A stretch of 64,000 nucleotides of DNA from NCBI RefSeq assembly GCF_003583405.1, contig NZ_QXEC01000023.1, positions 1 to 64,000 on the forward strand, given 5' to 3'. Below, piece after piece: positions 8,359 to 16,561 of this stretch. The DNA comes from Micromonospora radicis (GTDB lineage Bacteria > Actinomycetota > Actinomycetes > Mycobacteriales > Micromonosporaceae). A program made the position numbers and the translations under genes. Within the stretch, counting starts at the first letter, position 1. Every line of letters starts with the position of its first letter. A model generated the notes under the pieces. That model ran no database searches and was not told where the DNA came from. It worked only from the letters and a program-made list of their open reading frames with translations.

Positions 8359-9768
8359 TCAGCGGCGGAAGTGGAACCAGTTGACGTTGACGAAGTCGTT
8401 GGGTTGGCCGCTGCTGAAGGTGAGGTAGACGGTCCGCCGTCCGGTCACCGACGTGACGTTGCCGGGGACCGAGCGCCAGCTCTGCCAGCCGCCGGTGTTG
8501 GCGATCGCGAAGCTCCCGATCGGCGTACTCGTCGGGCTGCCGATCCGCACCTCGACCAGGCCGCTCACCCCGGAGGCCGCGCCGGAGGCGACCCGGGCCA
8601 CGAAGTCCCGCGGCGCGGTGGAGCCGAACTCCACGTTGTCGAAGCGGACCCAGTCACCGTTGCGCAGCGCCGCGATGTTCTGCCCACCCTCGGAGCACGC
8701 CTCGACGAGCACGCCGTTCTGCGCGTTGAACGACTCGGCCTGGATGGTCGCGTACGCGTCCCGTACGCCACTGGGCGGCGGGGTGGTCGGCGGCGGGGTG
8801 CTGCCGCCACCCCGGCTGTAGACGGCCACGTAGTCGACGAGCATCGGTCGGCCGGGCACGGTCGCCGAGGTGGGGGTGGCGCTGCCGGCCACCCCGTTCG
8901 GGAAGGCGCCGCCCATGGCCACGTTGAGCAGCAGGAAGTAGCCCGCGTGGCTGGTCATCTGCGACCAGTACGGCTCACCGACACGGGTCTGGCTGACCGT
9001 GTGGTAGAGCTGCCCGTCGACGTACCAGCGCAGTTGCTGCGGGCTGGTCGAGGCGTCCCACTCGAACCGGTAGGTGTGGAAGGCCGACTGGCAGGTGCTG
9101 CCCGGACAGGCCCGGGAGCCGCCGATGCCGTTGAACTCGTCGCACGGGCCGCCGGGCGCGACACCGCAGTGCAGCACGCCCCAGACCGTGTTGAGCCCGT
9201 TGACGTTCTCCATCACGTCGAACTCGCCGATGCCCGGCCAGTTCTGGTAGTTGCCCCGGTACGGCGAGCCGAGCGCCCAGAACGCCGGCCAGTAGCCGGA
9301 GGCGGCGGCGCCGGTGACGTTGGGCAGTTGGATGCGGCCCTCGATGGCCAGCACGCCGCCGGTCGGCGGCTTGAAGTTGCTGCGTACGGTCTCGATGCGG
9401 GCCGAGGTCCAGCGGCCGGCGCTGTCGCGCAGCGGCGTGATCCGCAGGTTGCCGGCGCCGTCGTGGCTGACGTTGGCGGTGCTGTTGGTGTACGTCTGGA
9501 TCTCGCCGGTGCCCCAGTTGGGCGGGCCGCCCGGGTAGCTGGTGCCGGTGTCGACGATCCAGTTGCTGGCCGACGGGAGGGTGCCGGCGGCGCCGGTGAA
9601 GTCGTCGCTCCACACCAGGCTCCAGCCGGCGGGGGGCGCCGGTACGGCGGCGTCGGCGGTGGCGCCGATGCCGGCCAGGCCGGCGGTGGCGGCGACGAGC
9701 ACGGCCACTGCCAGGGGCAGCCGGCGCCGCGCGGGCGGGGCGGCCGGAGCCGCCGGGACAGGATTCAT
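8359..9768 (-). CDS. Secreted GH16 beta-glucanase with CBM6
   Basis: A 469-aa exported endo-beta-1,3(4)-glucanase-like enzyme. A long signal peptide ends near ATADA (about 40). The GH16 domain (about 46-310) has the catalytic ExDxxE motif intact (Glu182, Asp184, Glu187 in GEFDVME). A proline-threonine linker (about 320-332) joins a C-terminal CBM6-like module that starts IQAESF and ends VNWFHFRR. Substrate is probably laminarin-type beta-1,3-glucan, judging from the fold and CBM6, but this is not proven. The promoter and a 20-bp palindromic operator lie directly upstream. Confidence 0.92.
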   Translation of the reverse strand: MNPVPAAPAAPPARRRLPLAVAVLVAATAGLAGIGATADAAVPAPPAGWSLVWSDDFTGAAGTLPSASNWIVDTGTSYPGGPPNWGTGEIQTYTNSTANVSHDGAGNLRITPLRDSAGRWTSARIETVRSNFKPPTGGVLAIEGRIQLPNVTGAAASGYWPAFWALGSPYRGNYQNWPGIGEFDVMENVNGLNTVWGVLHCGVAPGGPCDEFNGIGGSRACPGSTCQSAFHTYRFEWDASTSPQQLRWYVDGQLYHTVSQTRVGEPYWSQMTSHAGYFLLLNVAMGGAFPNGVAGSATPTSATVPGRPMLVDYVAVYSRGGGSTPPPTTPPPSGVRDAYATIQAESFNAQNGVLVEACSEGGQNIAALRNGDWVRFDNVEFGSTAPRDFVARVASGAASGVSGLVEVRIGSPTSTPIGSFAIANTGGWQSWRSVPGNVTSVTGRRTVYLTFSSGQPNDFVNVNWFHFRR

Positions 9769-9793
9769 GGGACGTGCCTCTCTGCGGGGCGAA

Positions 9794-9813
9794 CTGAGAG
9801 AGCGCTCTCTCAG
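9794..9813. promoter_or_regulatory. 20-bp perfect palindromic operator, LacI-family type
   Basis: CTGAGAGAGC followed by its exact reverse complement, lying between the -10 box and the start codon of the GH16 gene. The central GAGCGCTC resembles operators of actinobacterial LacI-type sugar repressors such as CebR/CelR (TGGGAGCGCTCCCA). Position and symmetry support substrate-induced derepression. No LacI gene is present in the window. Confidence 0.7.
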
Positions 9814-9815
9814 GA

Positions 9816-9844
9816 GTTGTACGTCTCACCTGGACGGTTGTCAA
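9816..9844 (-). promoter_or_regulatory. Candidate promoter of the GH16 glucanase gene
   Basis: On the reverse strand a consensus TTGACA (9839-9844) is followed after 17 nt by TACAAC (9816-9821). The palindromic operator begins 2 bp downstream of the -10 box, so a bound repressor would block the polymerase. Confidence 0.6.
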
Positions 9845-9933
9845 TGCATAGTTTCCGGCCCCCGCCGCCGCGGGTACTTGGCGGCCGACCCGGTGCGGAG
9901 CGACCGCCCCGGCAGAAGCGGACGGTGGTGGCG

Positions 9934-11082
9934 ATGGTCAGGCAGGCAGCGGCGGCTGCGAACCCCTCGGCGGCGGAGACCGAGCTGCTCACCGTGGGTG
10001 TCGAGGAGGAGTTCCTGCTCGTCGACCCGGACACCGGAGCCGCGGTGCCGGCCGTCGACGAGGTGCTGGAGCAGGTACCGCCGGAGCTGCGCGGGCAGGT
10101 GGAGCGCGAGTTCCAGACCAGCCAGATCGAGATCGGCAGCCCGCCCGGGGTGGAACTCCCCTCGATCCGGCACTCGCTGGGGCTGCTGCGCTCCGCGCTC
10201 GCCGACGCCGCCGAGCGGGCCGGCGCGCGACTGCTGGCGATCGGGACCGGCCCGGTCGACGGACCGGTGCCACCGGTGGTGGACAAGCCCCGCTTCGACC
10301 GGATGGTGGAGCGGTACCGGCTACTGGTGCCCGGACCGGGCAACAACGGCATGCACGTGCACGTCGGGATACCCGATCCGGACACCGGCGTGCAGGTGCT
10401 CAACCACGTACGGCCCTGGCTGCCGATCCTGCACGCGGTCACCACCAACTCGCCGTTCAGCCGCAGCGCGGACACCGGCTACGCCAGCTGGCGCTCGATC
10501 GAGTGGGAACGCTGGCCCTCGGTGGCGCCGACGCCGTACCTGGTCAACCACGACCACTACCGGCGGTTGATTAGTCAGCTGATCGGCAGCGGCGTGATGC
10601 TCGACGAGGGGATGCTCTACTGGTACGCCCGACTGTCGGCCAAGTACCCGACGGTGGAGCTACGCATCGGTGACGTCTGCCCGACGGTGGACGACGCCGT
10701 ACTGGTCGCCGCCCTGGTCCGAGCCCTGGTGGCGACCGCACTGGACGACATCGCCGCCGGCCGGCCGCCCCTGCCTACCGACCATCACCTGCTGGTCGGG
10801 GCGCACTGGCGGGCGGCCCACGACGGGCTGGAGGGTGCCGCGGTGGAACCGGCCAGCGGCGAGCTGCGACCGGCGTGGGACCTGCTGCACCAGTTGGTCG
10901 GACGGCTCGGCCCGGCGCTGGAACGGCACGGTGACCACGCCGAGGTGACGAGCCTGCTGGACGGGCTGCGCGCACACGGCACCGGCGCCGCGCGGCAGCG
11001 GGCGGTGTACGCCCGCACCGGCAGGTTGGCGGATGTGGTGTCGGAGGTGGCCCGACAGACCCGGGGAGAGGTCCCCGGGTGA
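9934..11082 (+). CDS. YbdK-type carboxylate-amine ligase (glutamate-cysteine ligase 2 family)
   Basis: A 382-aa GCS2-family protein. The opening TVGVEEEFLLVDPDTG, the HVHVGIPD motif and the late ELRIGDVCPTVDDAVLVAALVRALV block are family hallmarks. YbdK enzymes make gamma-glutamylcysteine weakly, and related actinobacterial proteins (EgtA type) feed ergothioneine synthesis. No egtB-D genes are nearby, so its physiological amine is unknown. The start is set at ATG 9934; GTG 9925 or 9928 also possible. It is the first of a forward run, with a flavin disulfide-reductase-like gene starting 13 bases after its stop. Confidence 0.9.
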   Translation: MVRQAAAAANPSAAETELLTVGVEEEFLLVDPDTGAAVPAVDEVLEQVPPELRGQVEREFQTSQIEIGSPPGVELPSIRHSLGLLRSALADAAERAGARLLAIGTGPVDGPVPPVVDKPRFDRMVERYRLLVPGPGNNGMHVHVGIPDPDTGVQVLNHVRPWLPILHAVTTNSPFSRSADTGYASWRSIEWERWPSVAPTPYLVNHDHYRRLISQLIGSGVMLDEGMLYWYARLSAKYPTVELRIGDVCPTVDDAVLVAALVRALVATALDDIAAGRPPLPTDHHLLVGAHWRAAHDGLEGAAVEPASGELRPAWDLLHQLVGRLGPALERHGDHAEVTSLLDGLRAHGTGAARQRAVYARTGRLADVVSEVARQTRGEVPG

Positions 11083-11095
11083 CAGGGGGTTTGCG

Positions 11096-12466
11096 ATGGC
11101 GGAACGACTGATCGTCATCGGCGGGGACGCGGCCGGCATGGCCGCCGCGTCCCAGGCCCGGCGTCGCCGTGGCCGGGACGACCTGGAGATCGTCGCGTTC
11201 GAGCGCGGGCACTTCACGTCGTACTCGGCCTGCGGCATCCCGTACTGGATCAGTGGGCTGGTGAACGACCGCGAGCAGTTGGTGGCCCGGGATCCGGCGA
11301 CCCACCGCAAGCAGTTCGACATCGACGTCCGGCTGCGGCACGAGGTGGTCGGGATCGACCTGGACCGCCGCGAGGTCACCGCCGTGGACCTGGACGGCGG
11401 CGGCGAGGTCCGGGAACCCTTCGACACCCTGATGTACGCCACCGGCGCGGTGCCGATCATGCCGGACTGGGCCCGGACCGAGGCCGGCGGCGTGTACGGG
11501 GTGCAGACGCTGGACGACGGCTCGGCGCTGCGCGAGTGGCTGGAGGCCGACCCACAGCCGCGCCGGGCGGTGGTGGTCGGTGGCGGCTACATCGGGGTGG
11601 AGATGGCCGAGGCGCTGGTGCTCCGGGGTCTGGCCGTCACCCTGGTCGAGCGGGGCGAGCAGCCGATGTCCACCGTCGACCCGGACATGGCCCGGCTGGT
11701 CACCGAGGCGATGCGCGGGCTCGGTGTGGACATCCGCACCGGGGTGGCGGTCACCGGCCTGACCGAACGGGACGGCCGGGTGACCGGGGTGCTGACCGAC
11801 GGCGGTCCGATCCCGGCCGACGTGGTGGTCCTCGGTCTCGGCGTACGCCCGAACACCGAGCTGGCCGACGCGGCCGGGCTGCCGCTCGGTCCGACCGGCG
11901 GGATCCGGGTGGACCGCCGGATGCGGGTCACCGGGGTGCCCGGGGTGTGGGCCGCCGGTGACTGCGTGGAGACGCTGCACCGGGTCAGCGGGATGCCGGT
12001 GCACGTACCGCTCGGCACGCACGCCAACAAGCAGGGCCGGATCGCCGGGATCAACATCGGCGGCGGGTACGCCACCTTCGCCGGGGTGATCGGCACCGCC
12101 GTGACCAAGGTCTGCGACCTGGAGGTGGGGCGGACCGGGCTGCGGGAGCGGGAGGCCCGGGACGCCGGCTTCGAGTTCGTCTCGGTGATCGCCGAGTCGA
12201 CCAGCCGGGCCGGCTACTACCCCGGTTCGCGGCCGATGACGGTGAAGCTGATCGCCGAGCGGCCCAGTGGCCGACTGCTCGGGGCGCAGATCGTCGGCTG
12301 GTCCGAGGCGGCGAAGCGGATCGACACGTTGGCCGTGGCGCTGTGGAACAAGATGACGGTGGACGACATGACCGCGCTGGATCTCGGCTATGCCCCGCCG
12401 TACGCCCCGGTCTGGGATCCGGTGCTGGTCGCCGCCCGCAAGGCGGTCGACGCGCTGGCCCGCTGA
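11096..12466 (+). CDS. CoA-disulfide-reductase-like FAD/NAD(P) oxidoreductase
   Basis: A 456-aa flavoprotein with two dinucleotide-binding domains: IGGDAAGMAAA (8-18) for FAD and VVGGGYIGVEMAE (about 160-172) for NAD(P)H. The late VWAAGDCVE closes the FAD site, and a C-terminal dimerisation domain follows. SYSACGIPYW places a single redox Cys at residue 46, as in CoA-disulfide and persulfide reductases, rather than the CxxxxC pair of glutathione reductase. Probable role: reduction of a low-molecular-weight disulfide or persulfide. The GGGGG tract before ATG 11096 serves as ribosome site. Adjacent to a gamma-glutamylcysteine-ligase-like gene. Confidence 0.9.
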   Translation: MAERLIVIGGDAAGMAAASQARRRRGRDDLEIVAFERGHFTSYSACGIPYWISGLVNDREQLVARDPATHRKQFDIDVRLRHEVVGIDLDRREVTAVDLDGGGEVREPFDTLMYATGAVPIMPDWARTEAGGVYGVQTLDDGSALREWLEADPQPRRAVVVGGGYIGVEMAEALVLRGLAVTLVERGEQPMSTVDPDMARLVTEAMRGLGVDIRTGVAVTGLTERDGRVTGVLTDGGPIPADVVVLGLGVRPNTELADAAGLPLGPTGGIRVDRRMRVTGVPGVWAAGDCVETLHRVSGMPVHVPLGTHANKQGRIAGINIGGGYATFAGVIGTAVTKVCDLEVGRTGLREREARDAGFEFVSVIAESTSRAGYYPGSRPMTVKLIAERPSGRLLGAQIVGWSEAAKRIDTLAVALWNKMTVDDMTALDLGYAPPYAPVWDPVLVAARKAVDALAR

Positions 12467-12546
12467 GCGGATCCTGTCGGTGGGGGCGGTTAGCGTGTGC
12501 GCGCCCACCCCGTCGGGTGGTGCCGACCCCCTCGGAGGAATGCCCC

Positions 12547-13968
12547 ATGGCGCAGGAGACGACCTACCTCGAACTGTCCGAAGTAGACGGTGGAGCGCAC
12601 AAGTTCTACGAGGTGTTGGTCGACGGCACCGCGCTGACCGTGCGTTACGGCCGGATCGGTGACCAGGGCCAGGTGAAGACCAGTGGCTACCCGGACAACG
12701 CGCGGGCGCGGGCCGCCGCGGCCCGCAAGATCGGCGAGAAGATCCGCAAGGGGTACGCCCCGGCCGTGCCCGGCGTACGCCAGAAGCGTGCCGTCTCCCG
12801 CCGGCAGATCGTCAGCACCCGCTCCACCGCCCGCACCGCCCCGGTGCTCTGGCGGTACGACTCCGGCGCCCCCGCGTTCGGCATCTTCATCGACGGACGC
12901 ACCTGCATGGTGGGCAACGAGCGCGGTGTGATCACCACCCTCGACCACGACGCCCGGGTGCTGGACCAGGTCCGACTGCCCGACGGGGTGAAGTCCATCG
13001 TGGCGGACGACGCGTGGATCTACGCCGGCTGCGACGACGGCAACGTCTACGACCTCTCCGGCAAGATCCCCCGGGTCGCGTACGCGATCGCGCCCGACAT
13101 CGACATCTACTGGCTGGACATCCACGACGGCGTGCTCGGGGTCTCCGACGCGGGCGGCGGGATCGCCGCCGTCGACCACGAGGACGAGTTCCTCTGGCGG
13201 CGCGCCGGGCGCGGCCGGTCGGCCTGGATGGTGCGCTGCGACAGCGACGCGGTCTACCACGGTGACTCGACCGGGGTCAGCGGCTACGACTGGCGCACCG
13301 GCCAGGAGCTGTGGCACACCCGCACCGGGTCGGTGCTGTTCGGCTGGCAGGAACGCGACGCGGTGTTCGCCGGCACCGCCACCCGCGAGGTGGTCCGCGT
13401 CGGCAAGGACGGCCGGGCCACGCAGACCTACCGGGCCGACGCGCCGGTCTTCTCCTGCGCCACCGCCGCCGACGGCCGGTACGTCTTCGCCGGCGACAGC
13501 CAGTCCTCGATCTACTGCTTCGCCGCCGACGGCACCCGGCTGTGGAAGCTCGGCACCGGCTGCGGCTCGGCGTACTCCATGCAGTACCACGACCAGCGCC
13601 TCTACGTGGTGACCACCAGCGGCCACCTGGCCTGCGTCGACGCCAGCGAGCCGGCGATCCGGGCGGCCGAGGCCGGCAGCGTGCCCGAGGTGGTCGACGT
13701 CAAGGCCCCCGCCCGGCTGCCCGAGCCGGCCGCGTACCACCAGGTCGAGGTGGTCGGCGAGGCCGGCGACGGGGTGATCGTGGAGTGCGTCAAGCAGGGC
13801 GGCCGGCTGCGGGTGCACGTCCTGTCCACCGGCTACCACCGGGACTGGTCGGTGCAGTTCCCCAAGGGCATCCGCGAGCCCGGCGCCCGCTACCTGGTCA
13901 CCGAGGTTCGTGAGTCCGGTCGGGGCGGCTTCTACCGCACCCACGGCGACATCCGCCGCCTCCGATGA
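12547..13968 (+). CDS. WGR-domain protein with C-terminal beta-propeller
   Basis: A 473-aa two-part protein. The N terminus (about 5-80) matches the WGR fold (VRYGRIGDQGQVKTSGYPDNARARAAAARKIGEKIRKGY), known as an RNA/DNA-end-sensing module in PARPs and in bacterial proteins. From about 100 onward come repeated blade-like segments (WIYAGCDDGNVYDLSGKI, YVFAGDSQSSIYCFAADGTRLWKLGTG) typical of PQQ-like or WD-like propellers. Cytoplasmic: no signal peptide. A good GGAGGA lies 8 nt before ATG 12547. Its stop overlaps the next start (ATGA), coupling it to a phosphotransferase. Function unknown. Confidence 0.85.
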   Translation: MAQETTYLELSEVDGGAHKFYEVLVDGTALTVRYGRIGDQGQVKTSGYPDNARARAAAARKIGEKIRKGYAPAVPGVRQKRAVSRRQIVSTRSTARTAPVLWRYDSGAPAFGIFIDGRTCMVGNERGVITTLDHDARVLDQVRLPDGVKSIVADDAWIYAGCDDGNVYDLSGKIPRVAYAIAPDIDIYWLDIHDGVLGVSDAGGGIAAVDHEDEFLWRRAGRGRSAWMVRCDSDAVYHGDSTGVSGYDWRTGQELWHTRTGSVLFGWQERDAVFAGTATREVVRVGKDGRATQTYRADAPVFSCATAADGRYVFAGDSQSSIYCFAADGTRLWKLGTGCGSAYSMQYHDQRLYVVTTSGHLACVDASEPAIRAAEAGSVPEVVDVKAPARLPEPAAYHQVEVVGEAGDGVIVECVKQGGRLRVHVLSTGYHRDWSVQFPKGIREPGARYLVTEVRESGRGGFYRTHGDIRRLR

Positions 13969-14837
13969 CGGGCGCGCTGCGGATCCCCGACGAGTTGACC
14001 TGGTTGCGTGCCATGCCGGGTGGCCCGCAATGGTTGGCCGGGCTGCCGGAGCTGCTGGACACCTGTGCCCGGCACTGGTCGCTACGGGTCGGGCCACCCT
14101 TCGGGTACGGCATGACCTCGCTGGTGGTGCCGGCCGACCGGCCCGACGGCACCCCCGCGGTGCTCAAGTTGCAGTTCCCAGACCCGGAGAGCGAACACGA
14201 GGCGACCGCGCTGCACCACTGGGACGGCAACGGCGCGGTCCGGCTACTCGCCCATGACCCCGACCGTCGGGCGCTGCTGATCGAGCGCTGCGATCCCGGT
14301 ACGCCGTTGCACGTACTCCCGCCGGACGATGCGCTGGACGCGGTGGTGGCGCTGCTTCCCCGCCTCTGGCGGCCCGTCGACGGGCCGTTCCGGTCGCTGG
14401 CCGAGGCGGTGCAGGGCTGGGTGGTCCGGTTACCGGCCGCCTGGGAACGGGTCGGCCGACCGTACGAACGGCGGTTCGTGGACCTCGCCGTCGACCTGCT
14501 CACCGGGCTGGCCGGCAGTCAGGGCGAACAAGTGCTGGTCAACCAGGACCTGCACGCCGCCAACGTGCTGCGGGCCACCCGCGAACCGTGGCTGGCGATC
14601 GACCCGAAACCGCTCGTCGGTGAGCGGGAGTTCTCGGCGGTGCCGATGGTGCGCGGCGTCGAACTGGGCCACTCCCCCGCAGCGGTGCGCCGCCGACTCG
14701 ACCGGCTCAGCACCGAGCTGGGCCTGGACCGGGCCCGGGTACGCGACTGGACGATCGGCCACACGATGGCCTGGAGCATCGCCGGTGACACGGTCTTCGC
14801 CGACCACGTCGAGATCGTCCGCTGGCTCCTCGACTAG
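13965..14837 (+). CDS. Aminoglycoside/hydroxyurea phosphotransferase family protein
   Basis: A 290-aa APH-fold kinase, of the APH(6)/hydroxyurea-kinase type. The catalytic loop VNQDLHAANVL gives Asp195 and Asn200, and AIDPKP gives the metal-binding Asp213. AVLKLQ (65-70) carries the ATP-binding Lys. These enzymes phosphorylate streptomycin or hydroxyurea, but chromosomal homologues often have unknown small-molecule targets. It overlaps the WGR-propeller gene by 4 bases, so the two are probably co-translated. Confidence 0.88.
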   Translation: MTGALRIPDELTWLRAMPGGPQWLAGLPELLDTCARHWSLRVGPPFGYGMTSLVVPADRPDGTPAVLKLQFPDPESEHEATALHHWDGNGAVRLLAHDPDRRALLIERCDPGTPLHVLPPDDALDAVVALLPRLWRPVDGPFRSLAEAVQGWVVRLPAAWERVGRPYERRFVDLAVDLLTGLAGSQGEQVLVNQDLHAANVLRATREPWLAIDPKPLVGEREFSAVPMVRGVELGHSPAAVRRRLDRLSTELGLDRARVRDWTIGHTMAWSIAGDTVFADHVEIVRWLLD

Positions 14838-14946
14838 TTGCCCGGTAGGCGAGCCGAAGAAGGAATTTGTCAGCGAGGTCGTGAACGCAACACGATCCGG
14901 AGCCGTCACCAAAGATGTCGCCACGCCGAAGGGGATTGGCCTACCT

Positions 14947-16548
14947 GTGACCTCCGACCTCACACTCAAGAAGTTCAAGGCCGCCCGGGTGCCGCGCAGG
15001 ATACTGGCGTTCGTGCTGGCCGCGCTGGCGATCCTCGCTGCCGTCGTCGCCACCATCAGTTACAGCGTCGCCTCGGCCCAGGGCGACGCGGTGGTCGGCG
15101 ACCCGGTCTCCGAGAAGCAGATGACCGTTCTCGTCACCGCCGCCGCGTCCTGCCCGGTCCTGACTCCGGCGAGGATCGCCGGGCAGCTGATGGCCGAATC
15201 GGGCTTGGACAACCGGGCGGAGAAGACCACCTCCGGTGGTCGGGGCATCGCCGGCCTCAGAGACGGCGACTGGAAGTCGTGGAAACCGTGGCCGGCCGCC
15301 CAGCGCTCCGACACGTCCGCAGGCATCCTGGCGCTCGCCCACCAGATGTGCGACTTCACCGGTCAACTCCGGGTGGCTGGTGTCACCGGTGACCAATGGC
15401 GTCTCGCGGTGGCCGCCTTCCACATCGGACTGCCCGCCGTCACCGAGGCCAACCGGGTGCCCGACGCGGCGGCGGAGTACGTCGACCAGGTCAGCGCCTA
15501 CGCCGGGTACTACGGCAAGCTGAAGCAGTTCGGCGGGGCCGGTACCACCGCCCCGACGCTGCCCGCCGTCGAGGCGAAGCATGTTCCCGCCGCGTATGTG
15601 CCGCTCGTCGTCGAGGCAGGTTCGGTCTGCGAGCAGGTGACCCCGCCGCTGGTCGCCGCGCAGCTCATGGCGCAGTCCGGATTCGACGCCAACCGACTCG
15701 GTCCGGCCGGTCAACGCGGCATCGCGCAGTTCCTACCCGAGGTCTGGCAGTCGTACGGGCCCACGGGCGGCTCGGTATGGGAGCCGGAGGTCGCCATCCC
15801 CACCCTGGGCGACGCCATGTGCGACCTGGTCGAAGAGTTGTCCGCGCTGGAGGGCGACCCGATGCTGCTCGCGCTCGCTGCCTACCGCGACGGCATCACG
15901 GCGGTTCGACAGTCCGGCGGCACCATCGACCGGCACACCGAGACGTTCCTACGGTCGGTGAAGTCCCTCGCCGACATCTACGCGCTCGACTCCCGGCTGA
16001 CGAACTCGGCCCCGACCGCGCCTTCCCCGTCGACCGTGCCGCCGTACGTGACCCCCACCCCGACCAAGGACACCCAGCCCTCCGGCGCACCGAGCCCGAG
16101 CACCGATCGGCCCACTGGCGCGCCGTCCAGCCCGGCGGCGTCGCCGACCCCCGCGCCGAAACCCACGCGCCCGGCCGGCGCGGTGCAGATCTACCACGTA
16201 CAGACCAAGCTCTGTGTCAGCTCCGGCAGCACCGGCAGCGGCACCCGGCTCAAGCTGCGGGCCTGCGCCGAGGAGCCGGCGCAGTGGTGGGATGCCCGTG
16301 ACGACGGCACCTTCCGCTCCCGTGGCCTGTGCATGGAGGTCGCCTTCGGGGGCTCCGATGACGGCACGCCGGTGCAGGCTGCCACCTGCACCGCGAAGCC
16401 AGCTCAGCAGTGGCAGCTCAACGCCAAGGGCCGCCTGGTCAACAAACTCAACGACCGGGTCCTCGACGTCCGAATCAACGACGAGGACAAGCCGGTCGAG
16501 ATCTGGACCAACCGCGGCTACGCCGACCAGGCCTGGCAACTGCGGTAA
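14947..16548 (+). CDS. Membrane-anchored or secreted double lysozyme-fold protein with ricin-B lectin domain
   Basis: A 533-aa protein if begun at GTG 14947 (GTG 14881 would add 22 residues). A hydrophobic segment (18-44) is a signal or anchor. Two lytic-transglycosylase-like domains follow (about 55-195 and 215-345). The first keeps the ESG-type Glu84 but has a poor GIAGLRD motif. The second has GIAQFLP but Gln243 in place of the catalytic Glu. A Pro/Thr/Ser linker (354-410) leads to a ricin-B/CBM13 trefoil (about 413-533) with QxW motifs, which binds sugars. It probably acts on cell-wall glycans. Converges on the Nei gene with a 13-base gap. Confidence 0.85.
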   Translation: MTSDLTLKKFKAARVPRRILAFVLAALAILAAVVATISYSVASAQGDAVVGDPVSEKQMTVLVTAAASCPVLTPARIAGQLMAESGLDNRAEKTTSGGRGIAGLRDGDWKSWKPWPAAQRSDTSAGILALAHQMCDFTGQLRVAGVTGDQWRLAVAAFHIGLPAVTEANRVPDAAAEYVDQVSAYAGYYGKLKQFGGAGTTAPTLPAVEAKHVPAAYVPLVVEAGSVCEQVTPPLVAAQLMAQSGFDANRLGPAGQRGIAQFLPEVWQSYGPTGGSVWEPEVAIPTLGDAMCDLVEELSALEGDPMLLALAAYRDGITAVRQSGGTIDRHTETFLRSVKSLADIYALDSRLTNSAPTAPSPSTVPPYVTPTPTKDTQPSGAPSPSTDRPTGAPSSPAASPTPAPKPTRPAGAVQIYHVQTKLCVSSGSTGSGTRLKLRACAEEPAQWWDARDDGTFRSRGLCMEVAFGGSDDGTPVQAATCTAKPAQQWQLNAKGRLVNKLNDRVLDVRINDEDKPVEIWTNRGYADQAWQLR

Positions 16549-16561
16549 CGAGTGGCGGGTT

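Noticed and set aside
13965..14837. Streptomycin or hydroxyurea resistance determinant
   Set aside because: Same kinase family, but no antibiotic genes nearby and it is coupled to a WGR protein; substrate left open.
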